Source of the DNA: Pseudomonadales bacterium | GTDB lineage: Bacteria > Pseudomonadota > Gammaproteobacteria > Pseudomonadales > JANQJO01 | Direction of reading: 5' to 3' | DNA: 53,196 nucleotides | NCBI GenBank assembly: GCA_028281605.1 | Contig: JANQJO010000106.1 | Span: 1-53,196, forward strand | Shown here: positions 24,948 through 33,968 of the stretch, piece after piece | How positions within the stretch are numbered: the stretch's first letter is position 1 | Layout: each line of letters starts with the position of its first letter | Made by a program: the position numbers and the translations under genes | The notes under the pieces: generated by a model | What the model was told of the DNA's origin: nothing | Seen by the model: only the letters and a program-made list of their open reading frames with translations | Database searches by the model: none

Positions 24948-25937
24948 ATGAATATGCATGGCATGCTTGGGCCTGAAAGTCGGATATTTGTAGCCGGTCA
25001 CCAAGGGATGGTGGGTTCGGCTATTGTCAGGAAATTAAAACATTTGGGGTATGATCACTTATGCTTGAAAACTCGCTCTGAGCTTGATTTGATTTCGCAA
25101 GCACAAGTGCAAGATTTTTTTCAGCAAGAATCTTTTGATATTGTGATTTTAGCGGCTGCCAAAGTAGGTGGGATTCAAGCCAATAATAATTATCCGGCTG
25201 AATTTATATACGATAATTTAATGATACAATGTAATGTAATAGAGGCTGCTTACAGTGCGGGTATTAATCGTTTATTGTTTTTAGGTAGCTCTTGTATTTA
25301 TCCTAAATTTGCTGAGCAGCCCATGGCTGAAAGTGCGCTTTTGACTGGTGTATTGGAACCGACCAATGAACCTTATGCCTTGGCGAAGATTTCTGGCATT
25401 AAACTGTGTGAATCTTATAATCGTCAGTATGGTACAAATTATCGTTGTTTGATGCCAACCAATTTATATGGGGTGGGTGACAATTTTCATGCAACCAACA
25501 GTCATGTCGTACCCGGTTTGATGCGTCGTTTTCATGAAGCTAAGTTAGCTAATGCGTCACAGGCAAAAGTATGGGGCAGTGGCAAAGCTCGAAGAGAATT
25601 TTTATATGTCGATGATTTGGCCAGTGCGTCTGTTTTTGTTTTGCAATTGCCCGATGATGTATACAATACTCATGTTAATCCGAGGCAATCGCATTTGAAT
25701 GTGGGTGTAGGGCAAGATATTACTATTTTTGAGTTGGCTAAGTTGATACAACAGGTGGTTGGATTTGAAGGTGAGTTGGTATTTGACCCATCAAAGTTTG
25801 ATGGAACGCCTCGTAAACTCCTGGATGTCTCTGTTTTGACCCAGTTAGGGTGGCAGGCAAACGTTGAGTTACAGCGAGGTTTAGAGTTAACTTATCAGTG
25901 GTTTTTAGAAAATCAATATCAAGGTTTAAGGTTGTGA
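24948..25937 (+). CDS. fcl: GDP-L-fucose synthase (epimerase/reductase)
   Basis: A 329-aa NADPH-dependent epimerase/reductase acting on the Gmd product to give GDP-L-fucose. Hallmarks: [52 protein letters not shown] (Ser/Cys site), catalytic Tyr-Lys in [16 protein letters not shown], and [21 protein letters not shown] 24948 lies 2 nt after the gmd stop; GTG 24942, overlapping gmd, is also possible. Together with the aminotransferase at 4204 it competes for the same 4-keto intermediate. Confidence 0.95.
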   Translation: MNMHGMLGPESRIFVAGHQGMVGSAIVRKLKHLGYDHLCLKTRSELDLISQAQVQDFFQQESFDIVILAAAKVGGIQANNNYPAEFIYDNLMIQCNVIEAAYSAGINRLLFLGSSCIYPKFAEQPMAESALLTGVLEPTNEPYALAKISGIKLCESYNRQYGTNYRCLMPTNLYGVGDNFHATNSHVVPGLMRRFHEAKLANASQAKVWGSGKARREFLYVDDLASASVFVLQLPDDVYNTHVNPRQSHLNVGVGQDITIFELAKLIQQVVGFEGELVFDPSKFDGTPRKLLDVSVLTQLGWQANVELQRGLELTYQWFLENQYQGLRL

Positions 25938-25940
25938 TCA

Positions 25941-26762
25941 ATGCAAGAACATCGTGAGCAAGAAAAAACAGCACAGACAACACCAAAGGTCAGTATTATC
26001 ACAGCAGTTTATAATAATGAGCGTTATATAAGTCAGGCTTTAGAGTCTGTGTTATCTCAGACTTATTCAAACATTGAGTATATCGTTATTGATGGAGGTT
26101 CGACTGATGGAACCCTTGAGTGTATTGAACCTTATCGATCTCGATTAAGTGTGTTTATTTCAGAGCCAGATCAAGGTATTTATGATGCGTTGAATAAAGG
26201 CATTGCTCATGCCAGTGGTGAGATTGTCGGGATTCTGCACTCAGATGATTTATTTCAAGATGAGTATGTTGTTTCTGATGTTATTGAGAAGATGCAAAAA
26301 GAAGGATCTGAGCTGTGCTTTTCTGATATGGTGATAGTGGATAGGCAGTTAGATACAGTTTTTCGTTATTATAAGGCGTCTTATTTTAGGCCTTGGTTGT
26401 TTCGTATTGGTTGGATGCCGCCGCATCCGACTACTTTTTTTAAAAAGGATTTGTTTAAAGAGTTTGGTTTGTATACGACACGTTATAAAGTAGTTGGAGA
26501 TTTTGATTTTTTTGTCAGGCTTTTTTTCTCTCGACGCATTGCGTATTCTTACATTAATCGAGTGATGGTACGGATGCGTGTTGGGGGCTTGAGTAATATG
26601 GGAGCGGACAGTAAACGCACGATTCGTCATGAAATTACGATGTCTCTTAGAAAAAATCGAGTGTGGTCACCTGCTTTTTTACAATGGTTTCGTTATGTAA
26701 TACGAGTTTGGGAGATGGTGAATAAGCCTGGAGTAAAAGCTTTAGGAGGTGTTAAGAAATAA
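25941..26762 (+). CDS. Family 2 glycosyltransferase (WcaA/PssE-like)
   Basis: A 273-aa GT-A enzyme with the usual N-terminal SIITAVYNNERYISQALESV, IEYIVIDGGSTDGTLE and the D-x-D-like HSDDLFQDEYV. A basic C-terminal half probably associates with the membrane (RPWLFRIGWMPPHPTTFFKK). It sits 3 nt after fcl, and therefore may transfer fucose or mannose. The last five codons and the stop lie inside the left arm of a 25-bp perfect inverted repeat (26745-26803), so its C-terminus was set by that element. Confidence 0.9.
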   Translation: MQEHREQEKTAQTTPKVSIITAVYNNERYISQALESVLSQTYSNIEYIVIDGGSTDGTLECIEPYRSRLSVFISEPDQGIYDALNKGIAHASGEIVGILHSDDLFQDEYVVSDVIEKMQKEGSELCFSDMVIVDRQLDTVFRYYKASYFRPWLFRIGWMPPHPTTFFKKDLFKEFGLYTTRYKVVGDFDFFVRLFFSRRIAYSYINRVMVRMRVGGLSNMGADSKRTIRHEITMSLRKNRVWSPAFLQWFRYVIRVWEMVNKPGVKALGGVKK

Positions 26763-26803
26763 ATTGGATGCTAGATGTCCAATTTATTTCTTAACACCTC
26801 CTT
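26745..26803. terminator. 25-bp perfect inverted repeat with 9-nt loop at the end of the glycosyltransferase gene
   Basis: AGGAGGTGTTAAGAAATAAA plus five bases (26745-26769) pairs perfectly with 26779-26803 around TGCTAGATG. Such a stem would end transcription or protect the transcript, but no T-run follows. The arm sequence belongs to the MITE family of 16729-16831, so it is probably two facing element ends. It lies between convergent genes (glycosyltransferase and wzi). Confidence 0.65.
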
Positions 26804-26902
26804 AGTGCGTTCCAATCAATGAAAATGACTAAAAAATCACAGGTTCGTTGATGACTTGTTATAGATATGTGTCAAGCTTGAGTTTAGGATTACCGTAATA
26901 GT

Positions 26903-28420
26903 TTACTTGTTTTTAAAATTGTATTCGTATCCAATAGAAATACCTGCTTTTTTATCTCTTGATAATAAGTTGTTGGTTAATTCTTCGTGCCAATTAGCAC
27001 CCACTGTGAGTGTGTGGGTAGCGTGCTGATAGTGGCCAAGCAAGTTAATGATACTTAATGTCTGTGCCTGTTGCGAAACAGTGTTATTGGCTGCTGCGCC
27101 ATCGCGATTGGCATCTAAGTGAGTGAGCCACAATGACCAAGCCCAGCTGGGTGAAGTATTAAACAAAGCGGCCCAGGTTAATGCCCTGGTATCATTGTCA
27201 AAACTTGACCCTATAACACGACCTCTATGACGATAACCGGTTGTATAAATGCTGTGATTGTACCCTGAGTTGAAAATTTCATTGGATTTGTAACTGTCGA
27301 GTGCGGTATCTTGATACTCTAAAATTGTTGTCATTGGGGCTTTGTGTAAAGGGACTGTCACGCTCATTCCAATTAATCCCATGGGTCGTGATGGCAGCCC
27401 ACCGGCTTCGTCTTCACCAATCCATTGCGTGTATAACGCGTAAGAGCCTTGACCGGCTTGAGCATGGAAACGAATATCAATACCTCCCAGTTGATTGCCC
27501 GGTTCGGTAGCTTTGCCTGGGTCTGAGGATTCAAAATTATCTTCACCGATTAATAAGTCCCAGAAAGTGTCAAAGCTCTTTGGTCTGTTTTTTCCTCCCC
27601 ATTGGGCGCTACGAGATAGGCCAATTTCCCAATGTTGACTAGGAGCAAAACTTAGACGCATTCCCCATAACAGTGCATCACTGATTGTGCGATCGGATTC
27701 TAGTTGACCCATGAATGAGACCAGGTGCCAGGGGCCTAGCCACTGTAATAAAGGCGAAGTAAACGGAGCTTGACTGTTTCTCGTAATAAAAACGCCAGGT
27801 ATAGGTCTGGCATTGTGGGAAAGTATTAAGCTGCTTTGCCAACCTGGTCCCCACCATTGATCGATGGTGCCTAAACCAAAGACCCAGTTACCCAAATGGG
27901 CTGCAATGTAACTGTCGTCAAGTTGATAATGCTGGTGGTCAATGTCACTTTCAACTGCATTGATAGACAGTTGACCGCTGAAATACGTTTGTGACCAAGC
28001 AAAGCTGGCTTGTGCACTGTTTTCAGCGTGGGGATTGCTGCCAAAGTGGCTAATCAGATGAGGTTGAGAGTGTGTTTGTAGTGAGAGCGTGTTTGCTTGG
28101 GGTGGCGTGGGTTGAGTAAATCGTTTGGCTTGCTGTTCTAATCTGAGTTTTGCCTGTATTAGATAAGGCGGCAAATCGCTGTGTTCCAGTTGGGACAATT
28201 GCTCTGTTAATGTGCGCCAGGGTAGGGGCCAAGTGTTTGTAATAGCGTTTAGTTTTCCGCTGTCGATTAAAGCTTGTAGGTCTCTTCTAGCCGTGAAGTC
28301 TTGAGGGCCCAGGCCATAGCTAAACGCAGAGTTGCCGGCTAAGATGGATAACATTAATAAGATGAGTGTTTGTGGTAAGCGCTTGAGTTGAAGATTTGGT
28401 AAGTAGTTGTTTTGTATCAT
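26903..28420 (-). CDS. wzi: Wzi-family capsule assembly outer-membrane protein
   Basis: A 505-aa predicted outer-membrane beta-barrel that anchors capsule or group 1-type polysaccharide at the cell surface. A signal peptide (hydrophobic run TLILLMLSILAGNSAFS) is followed by an N-terminal helical part (RRDLQALIDSGKLNAITNTW). The Wzi signatures VFGLGTIDQWWGPGWQSSLI and PGVFITRNSQAPF come next, then repeated amphipathic strands to a C-terminal YEYNFKNK. Transcribed opposite to the biosynthetic genes and divergent from manC, with a 225-bp shared intergenic region. The presence of Wzi and a Wza-like protein suggests capsule-type export. Confidence 0.9.
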   Translation of the reverse strand: MIQNNYLPNLQLKRLPQTLILLMLSILAGNSAFSYGLGPQDFTARRDLQALIDSGKLNAITNTWPLPWRTLTEQLSQLEHSDLPPYLIQAKLRLEQQAKRFTQPTPPQANTLSLQTHSQPHLISHFGSNPHAENSAQASFAWSQTYFSGQLSINAVESDIDHQHYQLDDSYIAAHLGNWVFGLGTIDQWWGPGWQSSLILSHNARPIPGVFITRNSQAPFTSPLLQWLGPWHLVSFMGQLESDRTISDALLWGMRLSFAPSQHWEIGLSRSAQWGGKNRPKSFDTFWDLLIGEDNFESSDPGKATEPGNQLGGIDIRFHAQAGQGSYALYTQWIGEDEAGGLPSRPMGLIGMSVTVPLHKAPMTTILEYQDTALDSYKSNEIFNSGYNHSIYTTGYRHRGRVIGSSFDNDTRALTWAALFNTSPSWAWSLWLTHLDANRDGAAANNTVSQQAQTLSIINLLGHYQHATHTLTVGANWHEELTNNLLSRDKKAGISIGYEYNFKNK

Positions 28421-28645
28421 CTGCTACCACTTGAGATTACTTGGAGTGTGGACTTTTTTGATTGGTCGTATTGAGTTTAAGATGGTAACGGCTCATAGTC
28501 GGTTTGTAAACCTAAGGGTTTTAGCAGGAACAGGTTTTGATCAGTGAGTAGTCTTTGAAGCCTTGGCTTGAGAGTGTTAGAATTGCGCCCTCGATATTAA
28601 GACATTATGACTTGCAAGCTTTAACATCTTGATTTAAGGAATACT

Positions 28646-30061
28646 ATGATCATACCAGTGATTTTAGCCGGTGGGAGTGGAACCCGTTTATGGCCTTTGT
28701 CCAGGCAAGGTTACCCAAAACAATTTATTGATTTGGTCGACGCCGATAAAAGTTTGTTTCAGCAAACCGTTGAGCGTATTTTGGCTATACCTGCCTGTCG
28801 ATCACCTATTGTGGTTTGTAGCCAAGATAATCGTTTTAAAGTGGCTGAGCAACTGAAAGAATTGGATCAGCAAGCTACTGTGGTGCTCGAACCTTGTGGT
28901 CGTAATACAGCTCCGGCTGTCGCGTTGGCCGCGATTTGTGCTGCTGAAGAGCAGCGTGACGATCCTTTGTTAATTTTACCAGCTGATCATCATTTGAACG
29001 CTGATGACGCTTTTTGTGAGGCTGTAGAAAAAGCGACTCAATTGGCAGAATCTGGTTATATTGTGACCTTTGGTGTAGAGCCAACAGCGCCAGAAACGGG
29101 GTATGGTTATATTAAGGCTGGCATACCAGTGGCTAGTGGGCTTGGTACATATCTTGTGGATAAGTTTGTGGAAAAGCCCGAGAAAACCCTTGCGCAAAGT
29201 TATCTAGAGCAGGACGATTATTTTTGGAACAGTGGCATGTTTGTGGTGCGGCCGAAGCTTTATTTGCAAGAATTGAAACAACATGCTGCTGATATTTATG
29301 ATCAGGTTGTTAAGGCTTATGAACTGCGCAAAATCGATCTGGATTTTGTACGAATAGACGCACAAGCTTTTGCGAAAGTACGCTCAGAGTCAATTGATTA
29401 TGCTGTTATGGAGCATACTGAGCAGGCTGCGGTGGTGCCATTGAGCGGGCCTTGGAGTGATGTCGGTTCTTGGACAGCCGTCAGTGATGCTATGTCCAGT
29501 GATGAAGACAATAATGTACAAGTGGGTGATGTGTTCCTGCAAGATTCATCCAATTGTTTGGTTCGTGCTGAGTCCCGTTTGGTGGCTGCTGTAGGGCTTA
29601 AAGATACCATTGTGATAGAAACAGCGGATGCTGTATTAGTTGTGGATAAAAATGCCAGTCAAGCTGTTAAACAAGTGGTAGAGCGACTGAAACACGAAAA
29701 TAGGCCTGAGGCCAGTGATCACACAAAGGTTTATAGGCCTTGGGGCTGGTATGAATCCATTTGTAACTCTGATCGTTTTCAAGTCAAACGTATTATGGTT
29801 AAACCTGGGCATAGTTTGTCTTTGCAGATGCATCATCATCGTGCTGAGCATTGGGTAGTGGTTAAAGGAACAGCAGAAATCACGCGAGGAGAAGAAAAAA
29901 TTATGCTGACGGAGGATGAATCTACTTACATCCCTCTGGGCACAACCCATCGTTTGGCTAATCCAGGAGTAATAGGGCTGGAGATTATTGAGGTGCAAAC
30001 CGGCAGTTATTTGGGTGAGGATGATATTGTACGTTTTGAAGACAGTTACGGGCGTCAATAA
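28646..30061 (+). CDS. manC: Mannose-1-phosphate guanylyltransferase / mannose-6-phosphate isomerase (type II)
   Basis: A 471-aa bifunctional enzyme. The N-terminal nucleotidyltransferase has VILAGGSGTRLWPLSRQGYP, then LVDKFVEKPEK and ESIDYAVME. The C-terminal cupin isomerase domain has RPWGWYESI, PGHSLSLQMHHHRAEHWVVV and NPGVIGLEIIEVQTG, with metal-binding His/Glu residues visible. It supplies GDP-mannose to Gmd and to mannosyltransferases. AAGGA about 9 nt before ATG 28646. It heads a tight operon with rmlA-C-D-B; no phosphomannomutase is encoded in the window. Confidence 0.96.
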   Translation: MIIPVILAGGSGTRLWPLSRQGYPKQFIDLVDADKSLFQQTVERILAIPACRSPIVVCSQDNRFKVAEQLKELDQQATVVLEPCGRNTAPAVALAAICAAEEQRDDPLLILPADHHLNADDAFCEAVEKATQLAESGYIVTFGVEPTAPETGYGYIKAGIPVASGLGTYLVDKFVEKPEKTLAQSYLEQDDYFWNSGMFVVRPKLYLQELKQHAADIYDQVVKAYELRKIDLDFVRIDAQAFAKVRSESIDYAVMEHTEQAAVVPLSGPWSDVGSWTAVSDAMSSDEDNNVQVGDVFLQDSSNCLVRAESRLVAAVGLKDTIVIETADAVLVVDKNASQAVKQVVERLKHENRPEASDHTKVYRPWGWYESICNSDRFQVKRIMVKPGHSLSLQMHHHRAEHWVVVKGTAEITRGEEKIMLTEDESTYIPLGTTHRLANPGVIGLEIIEVQTGSYLGEDDIVRFEDSYGRQ

Positions 30062-30952
30062 GTGCCGACCAGTAAAGGTATTATTTTAGCTGGAGGGACA
30101 GGCAGTCGCCTTTATCCGCTGACTTTGGCTGTCAGTAAACAGATCATGCCTATTTATGATAAGCCGATGATCTACTACCCGATTTCAACACTGTTATTAG
30201 CGGGTATTCGCGATATTTTGCTGATCACAACACCGCATGATCAAGCATCATTCCAAGCGCTGTTGGGGGATGGCAGTCAGTGGGGGATTCATTTTGAGTA
30301 TGCGATACAGACTTCCCCAGATGGTTTGGCGCAAGCCTTTGTGATTGCAGAATCATTTATAGGTGCTGATTCAGTTTGTTTGATTTTGGGAGATAATATT
30401 TTTTATTCACAAGGTTTCTCGAAAAAGCTGCGAGAATGTGCCCAAAGAGAGCGAGGTGCTACTGTTTTTGGTTACTATGTTGAGGACCCTGAACGCTATG
30501 GTGTGGTGTCTTTTGATGAATCTGGTAAGGCCATTGATTTAGAAGAAAAACCAGCCAAACCGCGCTCTAATTATGCGGTGACGGGTTTGTATTTTTATGA
30601 CAACGATGTGGTTCAGATCGCAAAAAGTATTAAACCATCAGCTCGGGGCGAACTAGAGATTACGGACGTGAATAAAGTCTACTTAGAGCAGGGTGCTTTG
30701 TATGTGGAATTGTTCAGTAGAGGTACAGCCTGGTTAGATACCGGCACGCACGATGCCTTGTTGGATGCAGCCAACTTTATTCGAATTATTGAGCGTCGTC
30801 AGGGTTTAAGAATAGCGTGTCCTGAAGAGATTGCTTATCGGCAGGGTTTTATTTGTAGAGACACGTTAGTGCGTCAAGCGAAAAAATTTGCCAAAACCGG
30901 TTATGGTAGATATTTGGCGCAAGTGGCAGGTGAATCAGTACGGTCAAGGTGA
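30062..30952 (+). CDS. rmlA: Glucose-1-phosphate thymidylyltransferase
   Basis: A 296-aa enzyme making dTDP-glucose, the first step of dTDP-L-rhamnose synthesis. Signature [45 protein letters not shown], the [19 protein letters not shown] block and [19 protein letters not shown] are diagnostic. The start is GTG 30062, directly abutting the manC stop (29 residues shorter starts are implausible because the signature begins at residue 6). Length is usual for the family. Confidence 0.96.
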   Translation: MPTSKGIILAGGTGSRLYPLTLAVSKQIMPIYDKPMIYYPISTLLLAGIRDILLITTPHDQASFQALLGDGSQWGIHFEYAIQTSPDGLAQAFVIAESFIGADSVCLILGDNIFYSQGFSKKLRECAQRERGATVFGYYVEDPERYGVVSFDESGKAIDLEEKPAKPRSNYAVTGLYFYDNDVVQIAKSIKPSARGELEITDVNKVYLEQGALYVELFSRGTAWLDTGTHDALLDAANFIRIIERRQGLRIACPEEIAYRQGFICRDTLVRQAKKFAKTGYGRYLAQVAGESVRSR

Positions 30953-30956
30953 GTCG

Positions 30957-31508
30957 ATGCAGTTTGTGCCAACAAACATTCCAGAGGTTATTGAGATCCG
31001 CCCTAAAGTGCACACGGATAAGCGTGGTTTTTTTATGGAAACCTATCAGCAACGCGTTTTCGCAGCTCATGGTATTCATGCTGATTTTGTGCAAGACAAT
31101 CACAGCTTTTCTCAGCAGCATATTTTGCGGGGTTTACACTATCAAACTCAACATACGCAAGGTAAGTTAGTGCGTGTGTTGCAAGGTGAAGTGTTTGATG
31201 TGGCGGTTGATGTACGTGCAAATTCTGCTTCGTTTGGTCAATGGGTTGGAGTGGTGCTCAGTGGTGAGTGTAAAAACCAACTGTGGGTGCCGCCGGGTTT
31301 TGCGCATGGTTTTTACGTCATGAGTGAGTATGCTGAGTTTGTTTATAAATGTACAGATTTTTACGCTCCAGAATATGAGTGTAGTATTCGTTGGGATGAT
31401 CAGACGCTAAATATTTCCTGGCCTGTTGCTTCCGGGGCTACACCTTTGTTGTCTGCTAAAGATCAGGCAGGTAGGGCGTTTGATGAAATTGAAGCTTTAC
31501 AATTGTAG
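30957..31508 (+). CDS. rmlC: dTDP-4-dehydrorhamnose 3,5-epimerase
   Basis: A 183-aa cupin-fold epimerase, third step of dTDP-rhamnose synthesis. RGFFMETYQQRVFAAHGI, FVQDNHSFSQQHILRGLHYQ with the catalytic His, QGEVFDVAVDVR, and WVPPGFAHGFYVMSE with the catalytic Tyr region all match. ATG 30957, 4 nt after rmlA, is preceded by AAGGTGAG and gives the standard N-terminus; the open frame extends upstream inside rmlA but is not used. Confidence 0.95.
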   Translation: MQFVPTNIPEVIEIRPKVHTDKRGFFMETYQQRVFAAHGIHADFVQDNHSFSQQHILRGLHYQTQHTQGKLVRVLQGEVFDVAVDVRANSASFGQWVGVVLSGECKNQLWVPPGFAHGFYVMSEYAEFVYKCTDFYAPEYECSIRWDDQTLNISWPVASGATPLLSAKDQAGRAFDEIEALQL

Positions 31509-31545
31509 TTTTGATCTATGTGATATAGAAAAAAGGCGGATGTGA

Positions 31546-32418
31546 ATGAAACAAAGAGTCATGATTGTAGGGGCAGGTCAGTTAGGCCAGAGTTTGCAGT
31601 TGTGTTTACCTGATTCTGAATGGGAATTGCTTCCCTTATACAATTTACCTGATTTTGATTTGACCGATGCTAATCAAGTGATGCAAACGGTCTCCAGTGT
31701 GCAGCCGAGTGTCATCATTAACACGGCTGCTTATACAGCGGTTGATCAGGCTGAAATTGAGTCTGAACAGGCGTATGCAGTTAATGCACTTGGGGTAGGG
31801 TATTTAGGTGAAGCAGCGCGTGAAGTTTGCGCGCGTTTGATACATGTATCTACAGATTATGTGTTTAAAGGGGATCAAACTGGTCGTTATAAAGAGGCTG
31901 ACCCAACGAATCCGATGAATCAATATGGTGTGAGTAAATTAGCGGGCGAACAATTACTGGTTGAAATTGAAGCTTTAGAGTATGTGATTGTACGGACAGC
32001 CTGGTTGTATTCAAATATTGGCCGTAACTTTTTAAATACTATGCTTAAAGCCCTGCATGAGCGCTCTGAGTTAAAAGTGGTGGACGATCAAATAGGTACG
32101 CCCACTTCGGCTGTGAGCTTGGCAAAGGTCATTTGGAAGATAGTGAATCGCCCTGATTTGCAAGGCCTTTATCATTGGACAGACGCCGGTGTTGCCAGTT
32201 GGTATGATTTTGCTTTTGCTATTCAGGAACAGGCATTGGAATACGGTTTACTGGAGGAAGCTGTGCCGATTGTGCCTGTCTCAACGCAGCAGTATCCTAC
32301 GCCTGCTAAGAGGCCACCGTGTTCCTTACTGGATACGCAAAAGCTTGTGCGAGCTTGTGAGCTGGAACCTTTAAACTGGAGGCAAGCCTTAGTTGAAGTA
32401 TTACAAGAACGAATATAG
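31546..32418 (+). CDS. rmlD: dTDP-4-dehydrorhamnose reductase
   Basis: A 290-aa short-chain reductase for the final step to dTDP-L-rhamnose. VMIVGAGQLGQSLQLCLP binds NAD(P)H. INTAAYTAVDQAEIESEQAY, STDYVFKGDQTGRYKEAD and catalytic YxxxK in NQYGVSKLAGEQL follow. VIVRTAWLYS and DDQIGTPTSAVSLA complete the family pattern. The first glycine motif is GxGxLG rather than GxxGQLG with Gly-Gln, a small but common variation. AAAGGCGG precedes ATG 31546. Confidence 0.95.
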   Translation: MKQRVMIVGAGQLGQSLQLCLPDSEWELLPLYNLPDFDLTDANQVMQTVSSVQPSVIINTAAYTAVDQAEIESEQAYAVNALGVGYLGEAAREVCARLIHVSTDYVFKGDQTGRYKEADPTNPMNQYGVSKLAGEQLLVEIEALEYVIVRTAWLYSNIGRNFLNTMLKALHERSELKVVDDQIGTPTSAVSLAKVIWKIVNRPDLQGLYHWTDAGVASWYDFAFAIQEQALEYGLLEEAVPIVPVSTQQYPTPAKRPPCSLLDTQKLVRACELEPLNWRQALVEVLQERI

Positions 32419-32443
32419 GTATGATCTATAGCAGAGGTGTTGC

Positions 32444-33481
32444 TTGAGGAAAATGCTCGTAACCGGCGGAGCTGGTTTTATTGGCTGTAATTTTGTGCGA
32501 TATTGGTGTGAACGTTATCCGCAAGATAAAATTGTTGTATTGGATGCTTTGACTTATGCGGGTGATCGAGATCATTTGCAAGCCGTTTGGCAACATCCTG
32601 GGTTTCAATTTGTAGAAGGAGATATACAAGACAATCAATTAGTTGTTGAACTTTTGGAGAAATATAATCTCAATACTATCGTTCACTTTGCGGCTGAGAC
32701 GCATGTTGATCGTTCTATTGCAAATCCAGATATTTTTATCCAAAGTAATGTGCTGGGTACGCACAGTTTGCTCAAAGCAGCCAGACAAGTTTGGTTAGAG
32801 TCAAAGCCAGGTTTGCAAGTCCATCATTTTCATCACGTTTCAACCGATGAAGTGTATGGGTCTTTGGGATTGGTTGATCCTCCGTTTACTGAAGAAACGC
32901 CTTATGCTCCTAATTCACCTTATTCGGCCAGTAAAGCGGCCTCTGATCACTTAGTGCGGGCTTATCATCATACTTATGGGTTGAATGTAACAACCAGTAA
33001 TTGTTCGAATAATTTTGGTCCTTATCAACATGCTGAAAAACTGATTCCGACAGTTATTTTATGTGCCGCCCAGGGAGAAGCTATTCCAATTTATGGGCGA
33101 GGTAGTAATATTCGAGATTGGCTGTACGTAGAAGACCATTGTCTAGGTATAGAATTAATTTTAGATAGAGGGAAAGTTGGAGAAACGTATAACATAGGTG
33201 GGAGCAATGAGCACTCTAATCTTGAGCTGGTGTATATGATTTGTGATTTGATGGATAAAATCTTTGCAGGCAGTGCTGGTTTGCGTGAGCGTTATCCTCA
33301 TTGCCCTTCAGTACGAGGTCGATCGTGTAAAGAGTTGATTACTTTTGTACAAGACAGGCCTGGGCACGATTTACGTTATGGGATTGATGGAGCAAAGTTA
33401 CAAAAATTAGGTGCTGGTGCTGGTGTAATTGGCTTTATGGAAGGTTTGGTTGTTACGATCAAGTATGTGTTGCAGTTATAG
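32444..33481 (+). CDS. rmlB: dTDP-glucose 4,6-dehydratase
   Basis: A 345-aa extended short-chain dehydrogenase for the second step of dTDP-rhamnose synthesis. MLVTGGAGFIGCNFVRYW, HFAAETHVDRSIANPDIF, STDEVYGSLG with the Thr-Asp-Glu triad, catalytic YSASKAASDHLVRAYHHTYG and NCSNNFGPYQHAEKLIP are all present. The start TTG 32444 (MRKMLVTGG), with AGAGGTG about 5 nt upstream, matches family N-termini; ATG 32453 is an alternative. It is the last gene of the polysaccharide locus; order rmlA-C-D-B is not the common B-D-A-C. Confidence 0.95.
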   Translation: MRKMLVTGGAGFIGCNFVRYWCERYPQDKIVVLDALTYAGDRDHLQAVWQHPGFQFVEGDIQDNQLVVELLEKYNLNTIVHFAAETHVDRSIANPDIFIQSNVLGTHSLLKAARQVWLESKPGLQVHHFHHVSTDEVYGSLGLVDPPFTEETPYAPNSPYSASKAASDHLVRAYHHTYGLNVTTSNCSNNFGPYQHAEKLIPTVILCAAQGEAIPIYGRGSNIRDWLYVEDHCLGIELILDRGKVGETYNIGGSNEHSNLELVYMICDLMDKIFAGSAGLRERYPHCPSVRGRSCKELITFVQDRPGHDLRYGIDGAKLQKLGAGAGVIGFMEGLVVTIKYVLQL

Positions 33482-33513
33482 CTTCATATATGGATGCAAA
33501 AAGGTTATAAGTA

Positions 33514-33669
33514 TTTAGTGAGCGATTGCTAAATTTCAGTAATTTACCGTGTAAATGCAATTTTCATCACCTAGGGTGACGAAAATTGCATCGCTCATGG
33601 CTGTTTTCCTAAGCTTTCATGAAATTAAGGTCATTTTTAGATAGTTCCGTACTATTTCAGTGTTACCCA
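33514..33669 (-). repeat. Diverged duplicate of the ptsP 3-prime end, interrupted by a palindromic element
   Basis: 33514-33544 matches 34622-34652 (28 of 31), and 33607-33669 matches 34654-34715 with a one-base gap. Between the two halves lies the 63-nt palindrome (33544-33606). The copy is in the same orientation as ptsP and flanks the gene at 33969, with ptsP on the other side. The rest of 33670-33968 shows no gene. Confidence 0.8.
33544..33606. repeat. 63-nt palindromic repeat element, copy 2 (inverted)
   Basis: The reverse complement of 10368-10430 with few differences; core GCAATTTTCATCACC-TAG-GGTGACGAAAATTGC. It is cleanly inserted in the duplicated ptsP tail (the intact tail joins 34652 to 34654), which shows this element is, or was, mobile. 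Confidence 0.75.
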
Positions 33670-33968
33670 AATATCCCCGTATACAGTTGGACTGTGGTAA
33701 CAGAAGAATGTCAGCTATTATGCTCGGGCTTCTGTTTTGAAGGTATGACAGCTGCCCTTAGGAATGAGCATCTTAACTCCACAATTCGGTAGTTTATTTA
33801 TTTGCAAGGCCTAACACTCCATTACAATTGAAAACATAATTTGTTTTGCTATCAACTTTATTTGTTAGATAAAATTACATCTGTTTTTTGGTTGAGTGAC
33901 CTATAAAATTTCACCCAAAAAGTATTTTCATCTTAAACGAATAGCTTGTAGTAAGTTAAGGAAGTATT

